Origin: Vicia villosa
Taxonomy: Eukaryota; Streptophyta; Magnoliopsida; Fabales; Fabaceae
Direction: 5' to 3'
Length of the DNA: 64,000 nt
Assembly: GCF_029867415.1 (NCBI RefSeq)
Contig: NC_081183.1
Span: forward strand, 141,747,097-141,811,096
Shown: piece after piece, positions 12,872 to 23,533 of the stretch
Layout of the letters: every line of letters starts with the position of its first letter
Numbering within the stretch: the stretch's first letter is position 1
Translations under genes and position numbers: made by a program
The notes under the pieces: model-generated
Told to the model about the DNA's origin: nothing
Database searches by the model: none
What the model saw: only the letters and a program-made list of their open reading frames with translations

Positions 12872-14074
12872 TGTTAGAACAAGATTTGTTCTGATCAATA
12901 TTCTTAGTTTTGATGATAACAAGGATATGAATTTTGTGTGAGATAATGTGGTACTCTAATACATTGCAATTTCCCTTTCAGGAAATATATAAAGAGTATG
13001 CACAAATCAGCGCTCAGAAGCTTTGACTCAGAAGGTTCAGCATGCATCATCAGAACATGGTCTGGCAAGACATCAGAAGATGGTCAAGGCAGAATCAGAA
13101 CATGGGTCTATGGAAGCATCAGAAGAACTTGAATTCAGAAGCAGAAGCACTGAAGTTCTCATGGTATCACGCTTAGAAGCACTTCAAGGTCAGAAGACAA
13201 GAAGATGCTATGCACCAAGCTGTTTGACTCTGATGATACTCAAACGTTGTATTCACAAACATCAGATCAGAAGAAAGTACAGGTGGCAGGCTACGCTGAC
13301 TGACAAAAGGAACGTTAGAAGCTATTAAAGGCAACGTCAGTAGACACAACGTGAACAAGGCTCGAGGTAGTTGACAAAAGCCTGAAACATTAAATGCAAT
13401 GCTGTACGGAATACGCAAAGCATTAAATGCTCCCAACGGTCATCTTCTCAAGTGCCTATAAATATGAAGTTCTGATGAGAAGCAAGGTTGACGATTTTTG
13501 TAAATATTAACTTGCTAAAACGCTGTTCAAATCAAAGCTCTCAAACTTCATCTTCATCAAAGCTCACTACATTGCTGTTGTAATATATTAGTGAGATTAA
13601 GCTTAAACATTAAGAGAAATATCACTGTTGTGATTATAGCTTTTCAGAAGCAATTGTAAAACTCTTATTTGATTACATTAATTTGTAAGTAACTAGAGTG
13701 ATCAAGTGTTGATCAGGATACTCTAGGAAGTCTTAGCTTGTGTCTAAGTAGTTGTAATTAGAGTGATCACGTAGTGGTCAGGATACTCTAAGAAAGTCTT
13801 AGCTTGTGTCTAAGCATTTGTTCCTGGAGTGATCAGGTTGTGATCAGGATACTCTAGAAGACTTAGTCGCGGACTAAGTGGAAAACCATTGTAATCTGTT
13901 GCGATTAGTGGATTAAATCCTCAGGTGAGGTAAATCACTCCGTGGGGGTGGACTGGAGTAGTTTAGTTAACAACGAACCAGGATAAAAATAACTGTGCAA
14001 ATTGTTTTTATCGTTCAAGTTTTTAGACTACACTTATTCAAACCCCCCCTTTCTAAGTGTTTTTCTATCCTTCA
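12872..14074 (+). repeat. 5' LTR of SIRE copy 1
   Basis: Begins TGTTAGAACAAG and ends TATCCTTCA. TATAAATA at 13457-13464 is the likely TATA box. An internal stretch near 13690-13870 repeats 'agtgatca...ggatactcta' three times at about 80-bp spacing. Confidence 0.95.
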
Positions 14075-14075
14075 A

Positions 14076-14093
14076 TTGGCATCAGAGCGCCGG
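14076..14093 (+). other. Primer-binding site of SIRE copy 1
   Basis: ttggcatcagagcgccgg directly follows the LTR. It resembles the standard copia site complementary to the initiator-methionine tRNA 3' end (TGGTATCAGAGC), with one T-to-C difference. Confidence 0.85.
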
Positions 14094-14160
14094 TTCTAAG
14101 GTGCAAGCACTTAACCGTGTTTAGAAAAGATTCAGGAAGAGAAAAACGCTTCAGTAAAAG

Positions 14161-16077
14161 ATGGCTGGTGAAATTCCAACAAATCCATCTGCATCTACAT
14201 CTGGCTCTGCTGAGCAATACAATGGTTATACTAGACCACCAGTATTTGATGGTGAAAACTTTGAATACTGGAAAGATAAACTAGAAAGTTACTTTCTTGG
14301 TCTAGATGGTGAACTATGGGATCTTCTGATGGATGGTTACAAACATCCAGTGAAAGCTAGTGGCGTAAGGCTTACAAGGCAAGAAATGGATGATGATCAG
14401 AAGAAGCTTTTCAAGAATCATCATAAATGTAGGACTGTTTTGCTGAATACTATCTCTCATGCTGAGTATGAGAAGATATCTAACAGGGAAACTGCCTATG
14501 ATATATATGAGTCATTGAAAATGACCCATGAGGGAAATGCTCAAGTCAAGGAGACTAAAGCTCTTGCTCTAATCCAGAAATATGAAGCCTTCAAGATGGA
14601 GGATGATGAAAATATTGAGAAGATGTTCTCAAGATTTCAAACGCTAACTGTTGGATTAAGAGTTCTGGATAAAGGCTACACCAAGGCTGATCATGTAAAG
14701 AAGATTATCAGAAGCTTACCCAGAAGATGGGGTCCAATGGTAACAGCATTCAAGATTGCAAAGAATCTGAATGAAGTTTCTTTGGAAGAGCTTATCAGTG
14801 CCTTGAGAAGCCATGAAATAGAGCTGGATGCAAACGAGCCTCAGAAGAAAGGTAAGTCTATTGCGTTAAAATCAAATGTTAAAAAATGTACTAACGCTTT
14901 TCAGGCTAGAGAAGAAGATCCTGAAGAATCAGAATCTGAAGAAGAAGATGAACTGTCCATGATCTCCAAAAGGGTAAACCAACTCTGGAAGAGCAAGCAA
15001 AGGAAGTTCAGAGGCTTCAGAAGTTCAAAGAGATTTGAACGTGGAGAATCTTCTGGTGACAGAAGATCTGACAAGAAGAAGGCTGTCTGCTATGAGTGCA
15101 ATGAGCCTGGACATTACAAGAACGAGTGTCCAAAACTTCAGAAGGAGAATCCCAAGAAGAAGTTTCATAAGAAGAAAGGTATTATGGCAACATGGGATGA
15201 TTCTGAATCAGAATCAGAATCAGACTCTGAAGGAGAGCAAGCCAACTTCGCGCTGATGGCTACAGAAGATGATGGATCAGAATCTACATCAGAATCAGAT
15301 TCTGAAGAGGTATTTTCTGAACTATCTAGAGAAGAGTTAGTTTCCAGTTTAACAGAACTTCTAGAACTCAAGGCTCATCTTAGCATCAAATACAAAAAGC
15401 TAAAGAAGCAGTTTGAATTTGAAACTAAGAAGCTGGAAGTGGAAAATTCTGAACTGAAGGAAAAAGTTTTAAATCTATCCAAAAATAGTGGATCTCCTTC
15501 TGAAACAGAAAAATCCATTCCTAGCATGAATCATATTCTGAAAGAATATGACTCGAGCTTCAGAAAGTTCTTATCTAGAAGTATTGGCAGAAGTCATCTT
15601 GCTTCTATGATATATGGTGTTTCTGGAAACAGAAGGTTTGGCTTTGGCTATGAGGGTGATTCCTCACATAAATTTGAACCTATTGATGATCTGAAGATCA
15701 CATACAAGCCATTGTATGATCAGTTCAAATATGGCCATGCACATGATATTAGGCTCACTTCACATGCACAGAGTTTTAACACTGTTCACACCAAGAAGCA
15801 TGTGACACATCCTAAGAAATATCATGCTGACAAACCTAAAGAATATCATGCTGTTCCTCCTGTTAAATATTTTGCTAAACCCAAGTTCAATCAGAACTTG
15901 AGGAGAACTAACAAGAAAGGACCCAAGAAATTGTGGGTACCTAAGGAGAAGATAATTTCTGTTGCAGATATCTTTGGCGGCAAAGAGGACAAAAAGCAAA
16001 ATGTCATGGTACCTGGACTCTGGGTGCTCGCGACACATGACGGGAAGAAGGTCTACATTCCAAGACCTGGTGCTTAA
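14161..16077 (+). CDS. gag: Gag polyprotein of SIRE copy 1
   Basis: Intact 638-codon ORF. The N-terminal 25-240 region is a copia-type Gag (UBN2/DUF4219-like) domain containing FDGENFEYWKDKLESYFLG. An acidic linker is followed by a CCHC zinc knuckle, CYECNEPGHYKNEC, at about residues 310-323. Serine/glutamate-rich repeats (SESESESDSEGE) come next and then a predicted coiled coil at about 400-460. The C-terminus ends VLATHDGKKVYIPRPGA. The last 116 nt overlap pol in a different frame. Gag should form the cytoplasmic particle that packages element RNA. The start ATG at 14161 lies 87 nt past the LTR. Confidence 0.93.
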   Translation: MAGEIPTNPSASTSGSAEQYNGYTRPPVFDGENFEYWKDKLESYFLGLDGELWDLLMDGYKHPVKASGVRLTRQEMDDDQKKLFKNHHKCRTVLLNTISHAEYEKISNRETAYDIYESLKMTHEGNAQVKETKALALIQKYEAFKMEDDENIEKMFSRFQTLTVGLRVLDKGYTKADHVKKIIRSLPRRWGPMVTAFKIAKNLNEVSLEELISALRSHEIELDANEPQKKGKSIALKSNVKKCTNAFQAREEDPEESESEEEDELSMISKRVNQLWKSKQRKFRGFRSSKRFERGESSGDRRSDKKKAVCYECNEPGHYKNECPKLQKENPKKKFHKKKGIMATWDDSESESESDSEGEQANFALMATEDDGSESTSESDSEEVFSELSREELVSSLTELLELKAHLSIKYKKLKKQFEFETKKLEVENSELKEKVLNLSKNSGSPSETEKSIPSMNHILKEYDSSFRKFLSRSIGRSHLASMIYGVSGNRRFGFGYEGDSSHKFEPIDDLKITYKPLYDQFKYGHAHDIRLTSHAQSFNTVHTKKHVTHPKKYHADKPKEYHAVPPVKYFAKPKFNQNLRRTNKKGPKKLWVPKEKIISVADIFGGKEDKKQNVMVPGLWVLATHDGKKVYIPRPGA

Positions 16078-19000
16078 ACCAGGTGGAGAAGTCAAGTTTG
16101 GAGGAGATCAGAAGGGCAAAATCATTGGCTCTGGAACCATAAGTCTTGGTAACTCTCCTTCCATAACTAATGTACTTCTTGTAGAAGGATTAACGCATAA
16201 CTTATTGTCCATAAGTCAATTAAGTGACAATGGTTATGATATAATCTTCAATCAAAAGTCTTGCAAGGCTGTAAGTCAGAAGGATGGCTCAATCCTATTT
16301 ACAGGCGAGAGAAAGAACAACATTTATAAGATTGATCTTTCTGATCTTGAGAAGCAGAAGGTGACTTGCCTTATGTCTGTTTCTGAGGAGCAATGGGTCT
16401 GGCACAGAAGATTAGGACATGCCAGTTTGAGAAAGATTTCTCAGATTAACAAACTATATCTGGTCAGAGGACTCCCAAATCTGAAATACAAATCAGATGC
16501 TCTTTGTGAAGCATGTCAGAAGGGCAAGTTCTCCAGACCTGCATTCAAGTCTAAGAATGTTGTTTCTTCCTCAAGGCCGTTAGAACTCTTGCACATTGAT
16601 CTGTTTGGCCCAGTCAAAACAGCATCTGTCAGAGGGAAGAAATATGAATTAGTCATCGTTGATGATTATAGCCGCTGGACATGGGTAAAGTTCTTAAAAC
16701 ACAAGGATGAGTCTCATTCAGTGTTCTTTGAATTCTGCACTCAGATCCAATCTGAGAAAGAGTGCAAAATCATAAAGGTTAGAAGTGATCATGGTGGCGA
16801 ATTTGAGAACAGATTCTTTGAGGAGTTCTTCAAAGAAAATGATATTGCCCATGATTTCTCTTGCCCTAGAACTCCACAGTAAAATGGAGTTGTAGAACGA
16901 AAGAATAGGACTCTACAAGAAATGGCCAGAACTATGATCAATGAAACCAATATGGCTAAACACTTCTGGGCAGAAGCAATAAACACTGCGTGTTATATTC
17001 AGAATAGAATCTCTATAAGACCTATTCTAAATAAGACTCCTTATGAATTGTGGAAGAACAGAAATCCCAACATTTCATATTTCCATCATTTTGGATGTGT
17101 ATGTTTTATTCTGAATACTAAAGATCATCTTGGTAAGTTTGATTCTAAAGCACAAAAGTGTTTCCTTCTTGGATATTCTGAACGCTCTAAAGGCTACAGA
17201 GTATACAATACTGAAACATTGATTGTAGAAGAATCAATCAATATCAGGTTTGATGATAAGCTTGGTCTTGAAAAACCAAAGCAGTTTGAGAATTTTGCAG
17301 ATTTTGATATTGATATATCAGAAGCAATAGAACCAAGAAGCAAAGCTGCAGAAGCTGATAGTCTCAGAAGCAATGGATCAGAAGATCAAGTTGCTGCATC
17401 TTTAGAGAATCTCAGGATTTCTCAAGAGCCAACAGTCAGAAGATCACCCAGACTTGTATCAGCTCATTCAGAAGATGTGATCCTTGGGAAGAAAGACGAT
17501 CCCATCAGAACAAGGGCATTCCTTAAGAACAATGCAGAATGTCAATTAGGTCTTGTTTCTTTGATCGAGCCAACTTCTGTTGATCAAGCTCTAGAAGATC
17601 CAGACTGGATGATTGCCATGCAAGAAGAACTCAATCAGTTTACAAGGAATGATGTATGGGACTTGGTTCCTAGACCAAAAGGATTTAACATCATCGGCAC
17701 TAAGTGGGTATTCAGAAACAAGCTAAGCGAGAAGGGAGAAGTGGTAAGAAACAAAGCCAGACTGGTTGCTCAAGGTTATAGTCAGCAAGAAGGGATTGAC
17801 TACACATAAACCTTTGCACCAGTGGCCAGGTTAGAATCTATTCGTCTATTAATTTCTTTTGCCACTCAACATAACATCACTCTTTATCAGATGGATGTCA
17901 AGAGTGCCTTCTTAAATGGTTATATAGATGAAGAAGTTTATGTCCATCAACCTCCTGGTTTTGAAGACTCCAAGTCTCCAAATCATGTTTTTAAATTAAA
18001 GAAATCATTATACGGATTGAAGCAAGCTCCTAGAGCTTGGTATGAACGTTTAAGTTCATTCCTTCTGGAAAATGGTTTCACTAGAGGAAAAGTGGACACT
18101 ACTCTTTTTTGTAAAACCTTTGAAAAGGATATTTTAATATGTCAAATATATGTTGATGATATCATCTTTGGAACATCTAATGCTACACTTGGAAAGGAGT
18201 TTGCTGAGTCTATGCAGGCTGAATTTGAAATGAGCATGATGGGAGAAATCAAGTATTTCCTTGGGATTCAAATCAACCAAACTTTTGATGGAACATATGT
18301 ACATCAAACGAAGTATGTGAAAGAACTTCTAAAGAAGTTTAATCTTTCTGAAAGTAAAGAAGCCAAAACTCCTATGCATCCAACATGTGTCCTAGGTAAG
18401 GATGAGGTAAGTAAGAAGGTAGATCAGAAGTTGTACAGAGGTATGATTGGATCTCTTCTATACCTAACTGCTTCTAGACCTGACATTCTCTTTAGTGTTT
18501 GTTTATGTGCTAGATTCCAATCAGATCCGAGAGAATCTCATTTAACTGCGGTTAAGAGAATTCTGAGGTATCTGAAAGGTACTACTAATGTTGGTTTAGT
18601 TTACAGAAGATCCAAAGATTACAACTTAGTAGGATTCTGTGATGCTGACTATGCTGGAGATAGAATTGAAAGGAAGAGCACTTCTTGAAGTTGTCAATTT
18701 CTTGGAAGTCATCTGATCTCGTGGTACAGCAAGAAGCAAGCTACTATTGCCCTCTCAACAACAGAAGCAGAATATGTTGCTGCTGCTGGTTGTAGCACAC
18801 AAATGCTCTGGATGAGAAGTCAGCTGGAAGATTATCAGATATATGAGAGTAACATTCCTATTTTCTGTGATAATACCTCTGCTATATGTTTATCTAAGAA
18901 TCCTATCTTACATTCAAAAGCTAAACATATTGAGATTAAACATCATTTCATAAGGGACTATGTTCAGAAGGGTGTTATATCTTTAAACTTTGTGGATACA

Positions 19001-19096
19001 GACCATCAATGGGCTGATATCTTTACAAAACCCCTTGCTGAAGATAGGTTTATGTTCATTCTGAAGAATATCAGTATGGATTTATGCCCAGAATGA
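15962..19096 (+). pseudogene. pol: Pol polyprotein of SIRE copy 1, broken by three stops
   Basis: One continuous frame in the +1 phase relative to gag. Order: protease (WYLDSGCSRHMTG near 16000), GAG-pre-integrase zinc finger (HRRLGHASLRK, CEACQKGKF), integrase core (HIDLFGPV, DDYSRWTWV, SDHGGEF), reverse transcriptase (QMDVKSAFLNG, YVDDIIFG) and RNase H (GFCDADYAGD, STTEAEY, DNTSAICLSKN). The order PR-INT-RT-RH marks Ty1/copia. In-frame stops lie at 16880-16882, 17807-17809 and 18686-18688; all are single-base differences from copy 2 or from family motifs. The frame is otherwise intact. The first in-frame ATG is at 16001. Confidence 0.93.
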
Positions 19097-19552
19097 GAAG
19101 ATGAGAAGATCTTATGTATGAGTATCTTCTGAAATGAGATTGGATTAGTCTTTTATAAGAAGTTCTGATTGTAATCAATTAGAAGTAGTGATTCTGTTAT
19201 TACTAACGTTTCATTGTCTAAGTTGACTCAGAATCTCTTTAAAAGTAAAACAGCTGTAACTGGCTATCCAGATGGTAAACACGTGTTCACTATTTCTGGA
19301 CAAGCGTGCATGCAGTTGAGGGGACGCCTACTTAGGTAACTGTGCTAATCACTTTTTTTTGTCATTATTATCTCTCCTCACGTCACGTAACATTAAATGC
19401 CATTCATCATTTCAGTTTATTTCTTTTTCTCTTTATACTCTTCAAACGTTTCTTTTCCCTCTATTTATTTCTTTCTCTCTCTCTCTCTCTCTCTCTCTTT
19501 ATCTGCATTTTGCATAAACCCTAGTTTATTCATATTCAACCTAGCATTCACC

Positions 19553-20152
19553 ATGAATCGTTTTTTAAGTTCCTCCCAACAAGCATTCAACAGACAAGAG
19601 GTTTCTCCACTGAAAACTTGCTCCATTCCTCCATCAGAAATGGAAGTTTTGTGTAAATCTTCTGTGGACTCTGATGACTTGGGTGCTTATGGTTTCAAAC
19701 CAGAAACGAAGACGAAGGCTCAAGGGTGGTCGATCTATTTGAATAGAACGGTTGGAAGGGTTGTCTGGTTCCAGGTTGAGAAACAAATCTCGGGGATCGC
19801 TGACATTGATTTCAAGACGGATCTCTCAAGATTCCAAGAAGTCTCAAGTCAGATCTCTTCTGTGATGCTGTTATCAACATTTATCCAAAGGAAGAAGACT
19901 TTCTTGAGATATTGGATGAAGTTAAGCATCATGTTCTTGACTTCTATGTTAAGGGAAAGCCCCGTTTGAGACATTAGCTTTCTTCCTGTGAACTATCTCT
20001 CACTTCCTCCTTGGATTCATGTATTCTCTTCCAGTGGAGGTTCTCGTCTGGACAGGCATGCAGAGTTTCAAGCTTTCATGGCTAGACAAATTGAGAACAC
20101 TGCAGGGATTCATGATATGTTAGCTAAGATTATGTCTAAGCTAGGGTTGTAG
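19553..20152 (+). pseudogene. Third (env-position) ORF remnant of SIRE copy 1
   Basis: Downstream of pol, an ORF starts MNRFLSSSQQAFNRQE and includes TCSIPPSEMEVLCKSSVDS, which matches the corresponding ORF of copy 2. Frameshifts interrupt it after about 90 codons, but late segments (ENTAGIHDMLAKIMSKLG, ending at the TAG near 20150) are still recognisable. SIRE-lineage elements often carry an extra ORF here. I see no convincing envelope features, so function is unknown. Confidence 0.7.
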
Positions 20153-21282
20153 TATTTAAATCCTTGTAGTTTTCTTTGTTTGTTGCATCTGCTTGTTCTG
20201 CATACATCTTTTGTAATCCTGTTTGCTTTATCAATGAAAAGTTTAATTCTGTTTCTTTACTTTGTCATTTTCTACATCTGAATCTTTTATATTCTTTTTG
20301 ATGTTATGACAAAAAGGGGGAGAAAATATATGATAAATGATCTGATTAATATTATCAGTTACCGGGTAAAAGGCCCCACATTACTAACAGAACTTGCAAA
20401 GTTCTATGCTTTAAGTTGTGTTGTTGCAGGAATTGAAGATTCTCTTTACAAGATCAACATAAGAAGCAACAAGATGAATCAAGCTCTTGGATTCTTGAAG
20501 CAAGCTGAGTGCTATGAAGCTTCAGAATCAGAAGCAAGAAGGAAGAATGTTCAGATATTCTAATGATAGAATATGCTCTGAAACATTATGTCTATTTGTT
20601 CTGATACATTCTATATGGCTCTGATACATATTATGTGTTCTGAAACATATTCTATGTTCTGACTCATTCATGCTGACTTTTGTCGTTTAGCGTTGTTCTG
20701 TAACATTTCAGGATGTAGAGATGCTCTGATGATGCTCTGGTACATTCAACAATGTTTTGATACAATCTAGCATGAAGTGATGTAAGAAGAAATTCAAGCT
20801 CTGAAGCTGTCCGATGGAAGCAGGAATCAGAAGCTGTGAATGTTCTGAAGATCAAAGAAATTCAAGTTCTGAAGCTGTCCGATGGAAGCAAGAATCAGAA
20901 GCTGGGAATGTTCTGAAGATCAGAGAAATTCAAGTTCTGAAGCTGTCCGATGGAAGCAAGAATCAGAAGCTGTGAATGTTCTGAGGATCTAAAGAAATTC
21001 AAAGTTCTGAAGCTGTCCTAATGGAAGCAACAATCAGAAACCATGAATGTTCTGAAGATCAAGCACTGTGAACGTCTCTACTGAAATACTCAGGGAAGTA
21101 TTTTATTTATAAAATTCTTCTAGTATTAATTTCAGGGGGAGATTATTCATCTCAGGGGGAGATTGTTAATCTCAGGGGGAGACATATTCACATGCTTATG
21201 ATTTAGCTGTGTAATTGTCTTTAGCCGTCTGCTCTTTCTGATCGCAAATTCATATCATTTATATATGTTTTTGTCATCATCA
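20153..21282 (+). other. 3' non-coding region of SIRE copy 1
   Basis: Contains 'aaaaagggggagaaaa' at 20311, a run of 'gttctgatacat'-type short repeats (20570-20760), the 68-bp tandem array (20788-21060), and three repeats of 'ctcagggggaga' at 21131-21183. Confidence 0.7.
20788..21060 (+). repeat. Four-copy 68-69 bp tandem array in SIRE copy 1
   Basis: Units start near 20788, 20856, 20924 and 20993. Each runs agaaattcaag...ctgaagctgtccgatggaag...cagaagctg(t/g)gaatgttctgaagatc. The last copy is the most diverged. Confidence 0.9.
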
Positions 21283-21294
21283 AAAAGGGAGAGA
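21283..21294 (+). other. Polypurine tract of SIRE copy 1
   Basis: aaaagggagagat directly precedes the 3' LTR. Confidence 0.85.
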
Positions 21295-21295
21295 T

Positions 21296-22498
21296 TGTTA
21301 GAACAAGATTTGTTCTGATCAATATTCTTAATTTTGATGATAACAAGGATATGAATTTTGTGTGAGATAATGTGGTACTCTAATACATTGCAATTTCCCT
21401 TTCAGGAAATATATAAAGAGTATGCACAAATCAGCGCTCAGAAGCTTTGACTCAGAAGGTTCAGCATGCATCATCAGAACATGGTCTGGCAAGACATCAG
21501 AAGATGGTCAAGGCAGAATCAGAACATGGGTCTATGGAAGCATCAGAAGAACTTGAGTTCAGAAGCAGAAGCACTGAAGTTCTCATGGTATCACGCTCAG
21601 AAGCACTTCAAGGTCAGAAGACAAGAAGATGCTATGCACCAAGCTGTTTGACTCTGATGATACTCAAACGTTGTATTCACAAACATCAGATCAGAAGAAA
21701 GTACAGGTGGCAGGCTACGCTGACTGACAAAAGGAACGTTAGAAGCTATTAAAGGCAACGTCAGTAGACATAGCGTGAACAAGGCTCGAGGTAGTTGACA
21801 AAAGCGTGAAACATTAAATGCAATGTTGTACGGAATATGCAAAGCATTAAATGCTCCCAACGGTCATCTTCTCAAGTGCCTATAAATATGAAGCTCTGAT
21901 GAGAAGCAAGGTTGACGATTTCTGTGAATATTAACTTGCTAAAACGCTGTTCAAATCAAAGCTCTCAAACTTCATCTTCATCAAAGCTCACTACATTGCT
22001 GTTGTAATATATTAGTGAGATTAAGCTTAAACATTAAGAGAAATATCACTGTTGTGATTATAGCTTTTCAGAAGTAATTGTAAAACTCTTATTTGATTAC
22101 ATTAATTTGTAAGTAACTAGAGTGATCAAGTGTTGATCAGGATACTCTAGGAAGTCTTAGCTTGTGTCTAAGCAGTTGTAATTAGAGTGATCACGTAGTG
22201 GTCAGGATACTCTAAGAAAGTATTAGCTTGTGTCTAAGCATTTGTTCCTGGAGTGATCAGGTTGTGATCAGGATACTCTAGAAGACTTAGTCGCGGACTA
22301 AGTGGAAAACCATTGTAATCTGTTGCGATTAGTGGATTAAGTCCTCAGATGAGGTAAATCACTCCGTGGGGGTGGACTGGAGTAGTTTAGTTAACAACGA
22401 ACCAGGATAAAAATAACTGTGCAAATTGTTTTTATCGTTCAAGTTTTTAAACTACACTTATTCAAACCCCCCCTTTCTAAGTGTTTTTCTATCCTTCA
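21296..22498 (+). repeat. 3' LTR of SIRE copy 1
   Basis: Same 1203-bp length and ends as the 5' LTR, TATAAATA at 21881-21888, and about 17 substitutions against it. Confidence 0.95.
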
Positions 22499-22951
22499 CC
22501 TAGCACCTTCATAGCCTTCTATCAAATAAATGCCCAATGATTGCTCGCAAAGGGCATTGGCTTGTTGGACAACCCCATTAACGGCCTTACCCATTATCGG
22601 AAGGCCCAGCAACATGTATACATCTTCCAGGGTTATTGTGCATTCCCCGGTTGGAAGATGAAACGTGTGAGTTTCTGTCCTCCATCGTTCTAACAAGGCC
22701 AGGACAAACTTAAAATCAATGGTTTGGTTTGTAATGTAAATAATGTGCCCGAAACTAGCCCGTTGTAAATATGGTGTAATGAATTCATCAGGATGGACAA
22801 CAACATGACTGCGGGTACGGAATCAGCTGACATCCTAAAAAAAGTAACACAAGATTAATATGCAATTATATTACAACAAATGTTTTGCCTGACGAAAAAA
22901 ACTTACATATGATTTGATGTTTTCCTTGTCCCTCGGTGCTTTTTTCCCCAT
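22499..22951 (-). pseudogene. Plant mobile domain (MAIN-like) gene, 5' portion
   Basis: Exon 1 (22951-22907) encodes MGKKAPRDKENIKSY and ends at a GTAAGT donor. A 72-nt intron ends in ttttttttag before 22834. Exon 2 begins in frame but meets TGA at 22825-22823, then reads on as SHVVVHPDEFITPYLQRASF. The PMD core follows: LLERWRTETHTFHLPTGECT, then ITLEDVYMLLGLPIMG. This motif set is characteristic of the aminotransferase-like plant mobile domain. Exon 2 is cut by the SIRE insertion at 22498/22499 and continues in frame at 12871. Confidence 0.85.
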
Positions 22952-23533
22952 GTTAAGATAGACATAGTTGGTATTTTGAAACAGGAAACACTTAAGGTTT
23001 TGGTTTTGTTATGGGTTTATTGTTGTTGTTCTGATGAAAAAATGAGAATATAGTACATGTATATAGTGAGAAAGATGAAACGGTAACTCAATGCATGCTG
23101 GACATGTCACAACATCTAGTTGTGTTAGGTGTATGAAGAAGACTAGGCGTGCATGCATGCAATATAGGTGTAGGTTACAGAGTAGCAGTGCATGCATTAA
23201 GTGTAGGTCTAGGTTCCATAGTAGGATGCAAGCTCGGGTTCAGACGCATGCATGTGACAGGCTAAAGTTCAGACGCATGCATGGGATAGGCTAAAGTTCA
23301 GACGCATGCATGTTACTGGACAGGGTTCAGACGCATGCAGATTATAAGCTATGGTTCAGACGCATGCGTGATAGTTGTATGGTGCTACAATAGGGAAAAG
23401 GACAAAATTGACATGTGTACATATGCGCCATTTGAAATGGCGCCTTCCAAGAAAGAGATTTTGAAGATTAGGGTTCCCGTTTTGTCTTGTAGTGAAGTTG
23501 TCTTGATGTCCCATACTGTCAGTGTGTGTTTTG
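22952..23533. promoter_or_regulatory. Upstream region of the PMD gene
   Basis: A minus-strand promoter candidate, with 'tatatac' near 23055-23062. It is rich in CATGCATG (RY-type) motifs and includes the 29-bp repeat array. A palindromic 'gcgccatttgaaatggcgcc' sits at 23426-23445; a related 'gcgccatctgagagggcgc' lies near the other end of the unit at 10926. Confidence 0.55.
23238..23382. repeat. Five-copy 29-bp tandem array with CATGCATG cores
   Basis: Copies of gttcagacgcatgcatg start at 23238, 23267, 23296, 23325 and 23354, exactly 29 bp apart. CATGCATG is the RY element bound by plant B3 factors; additional copies lie upstream at 23091-23195. Confidence 0.9.

Larger units (their letters stand above)
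12872..22498 (+). mobile_element. SIRE/Maximus-type Ty1/copia retrotransposon, copy 1 (complete, inactivated)
   Basis: Two LTRs of 1203 bp each (12872-14074 and 21296-22498), both TG...CA, with a perfect 5-bp target duplication cctag (12867-12871, 22499-22503). Internal order: primer-binding site, gag, pol (PR-INT-RT-RH), a degraded third ORF, tandem repeats and a polypurine tract. I counted about 17 substitutions between the LTRs (about 1.4%), so the insertion is recent. Pol has three in-frame stops. The element interrupts exon 2 of the PMD gene. Confidence 0.95.

Noticed and set aside
13023..13328. 101-codon frame repeated at 21447-21752
   Set aside because: Lies within the SIRE LTRs, and the duplication reflects the two LTRs rather than a gene pair.
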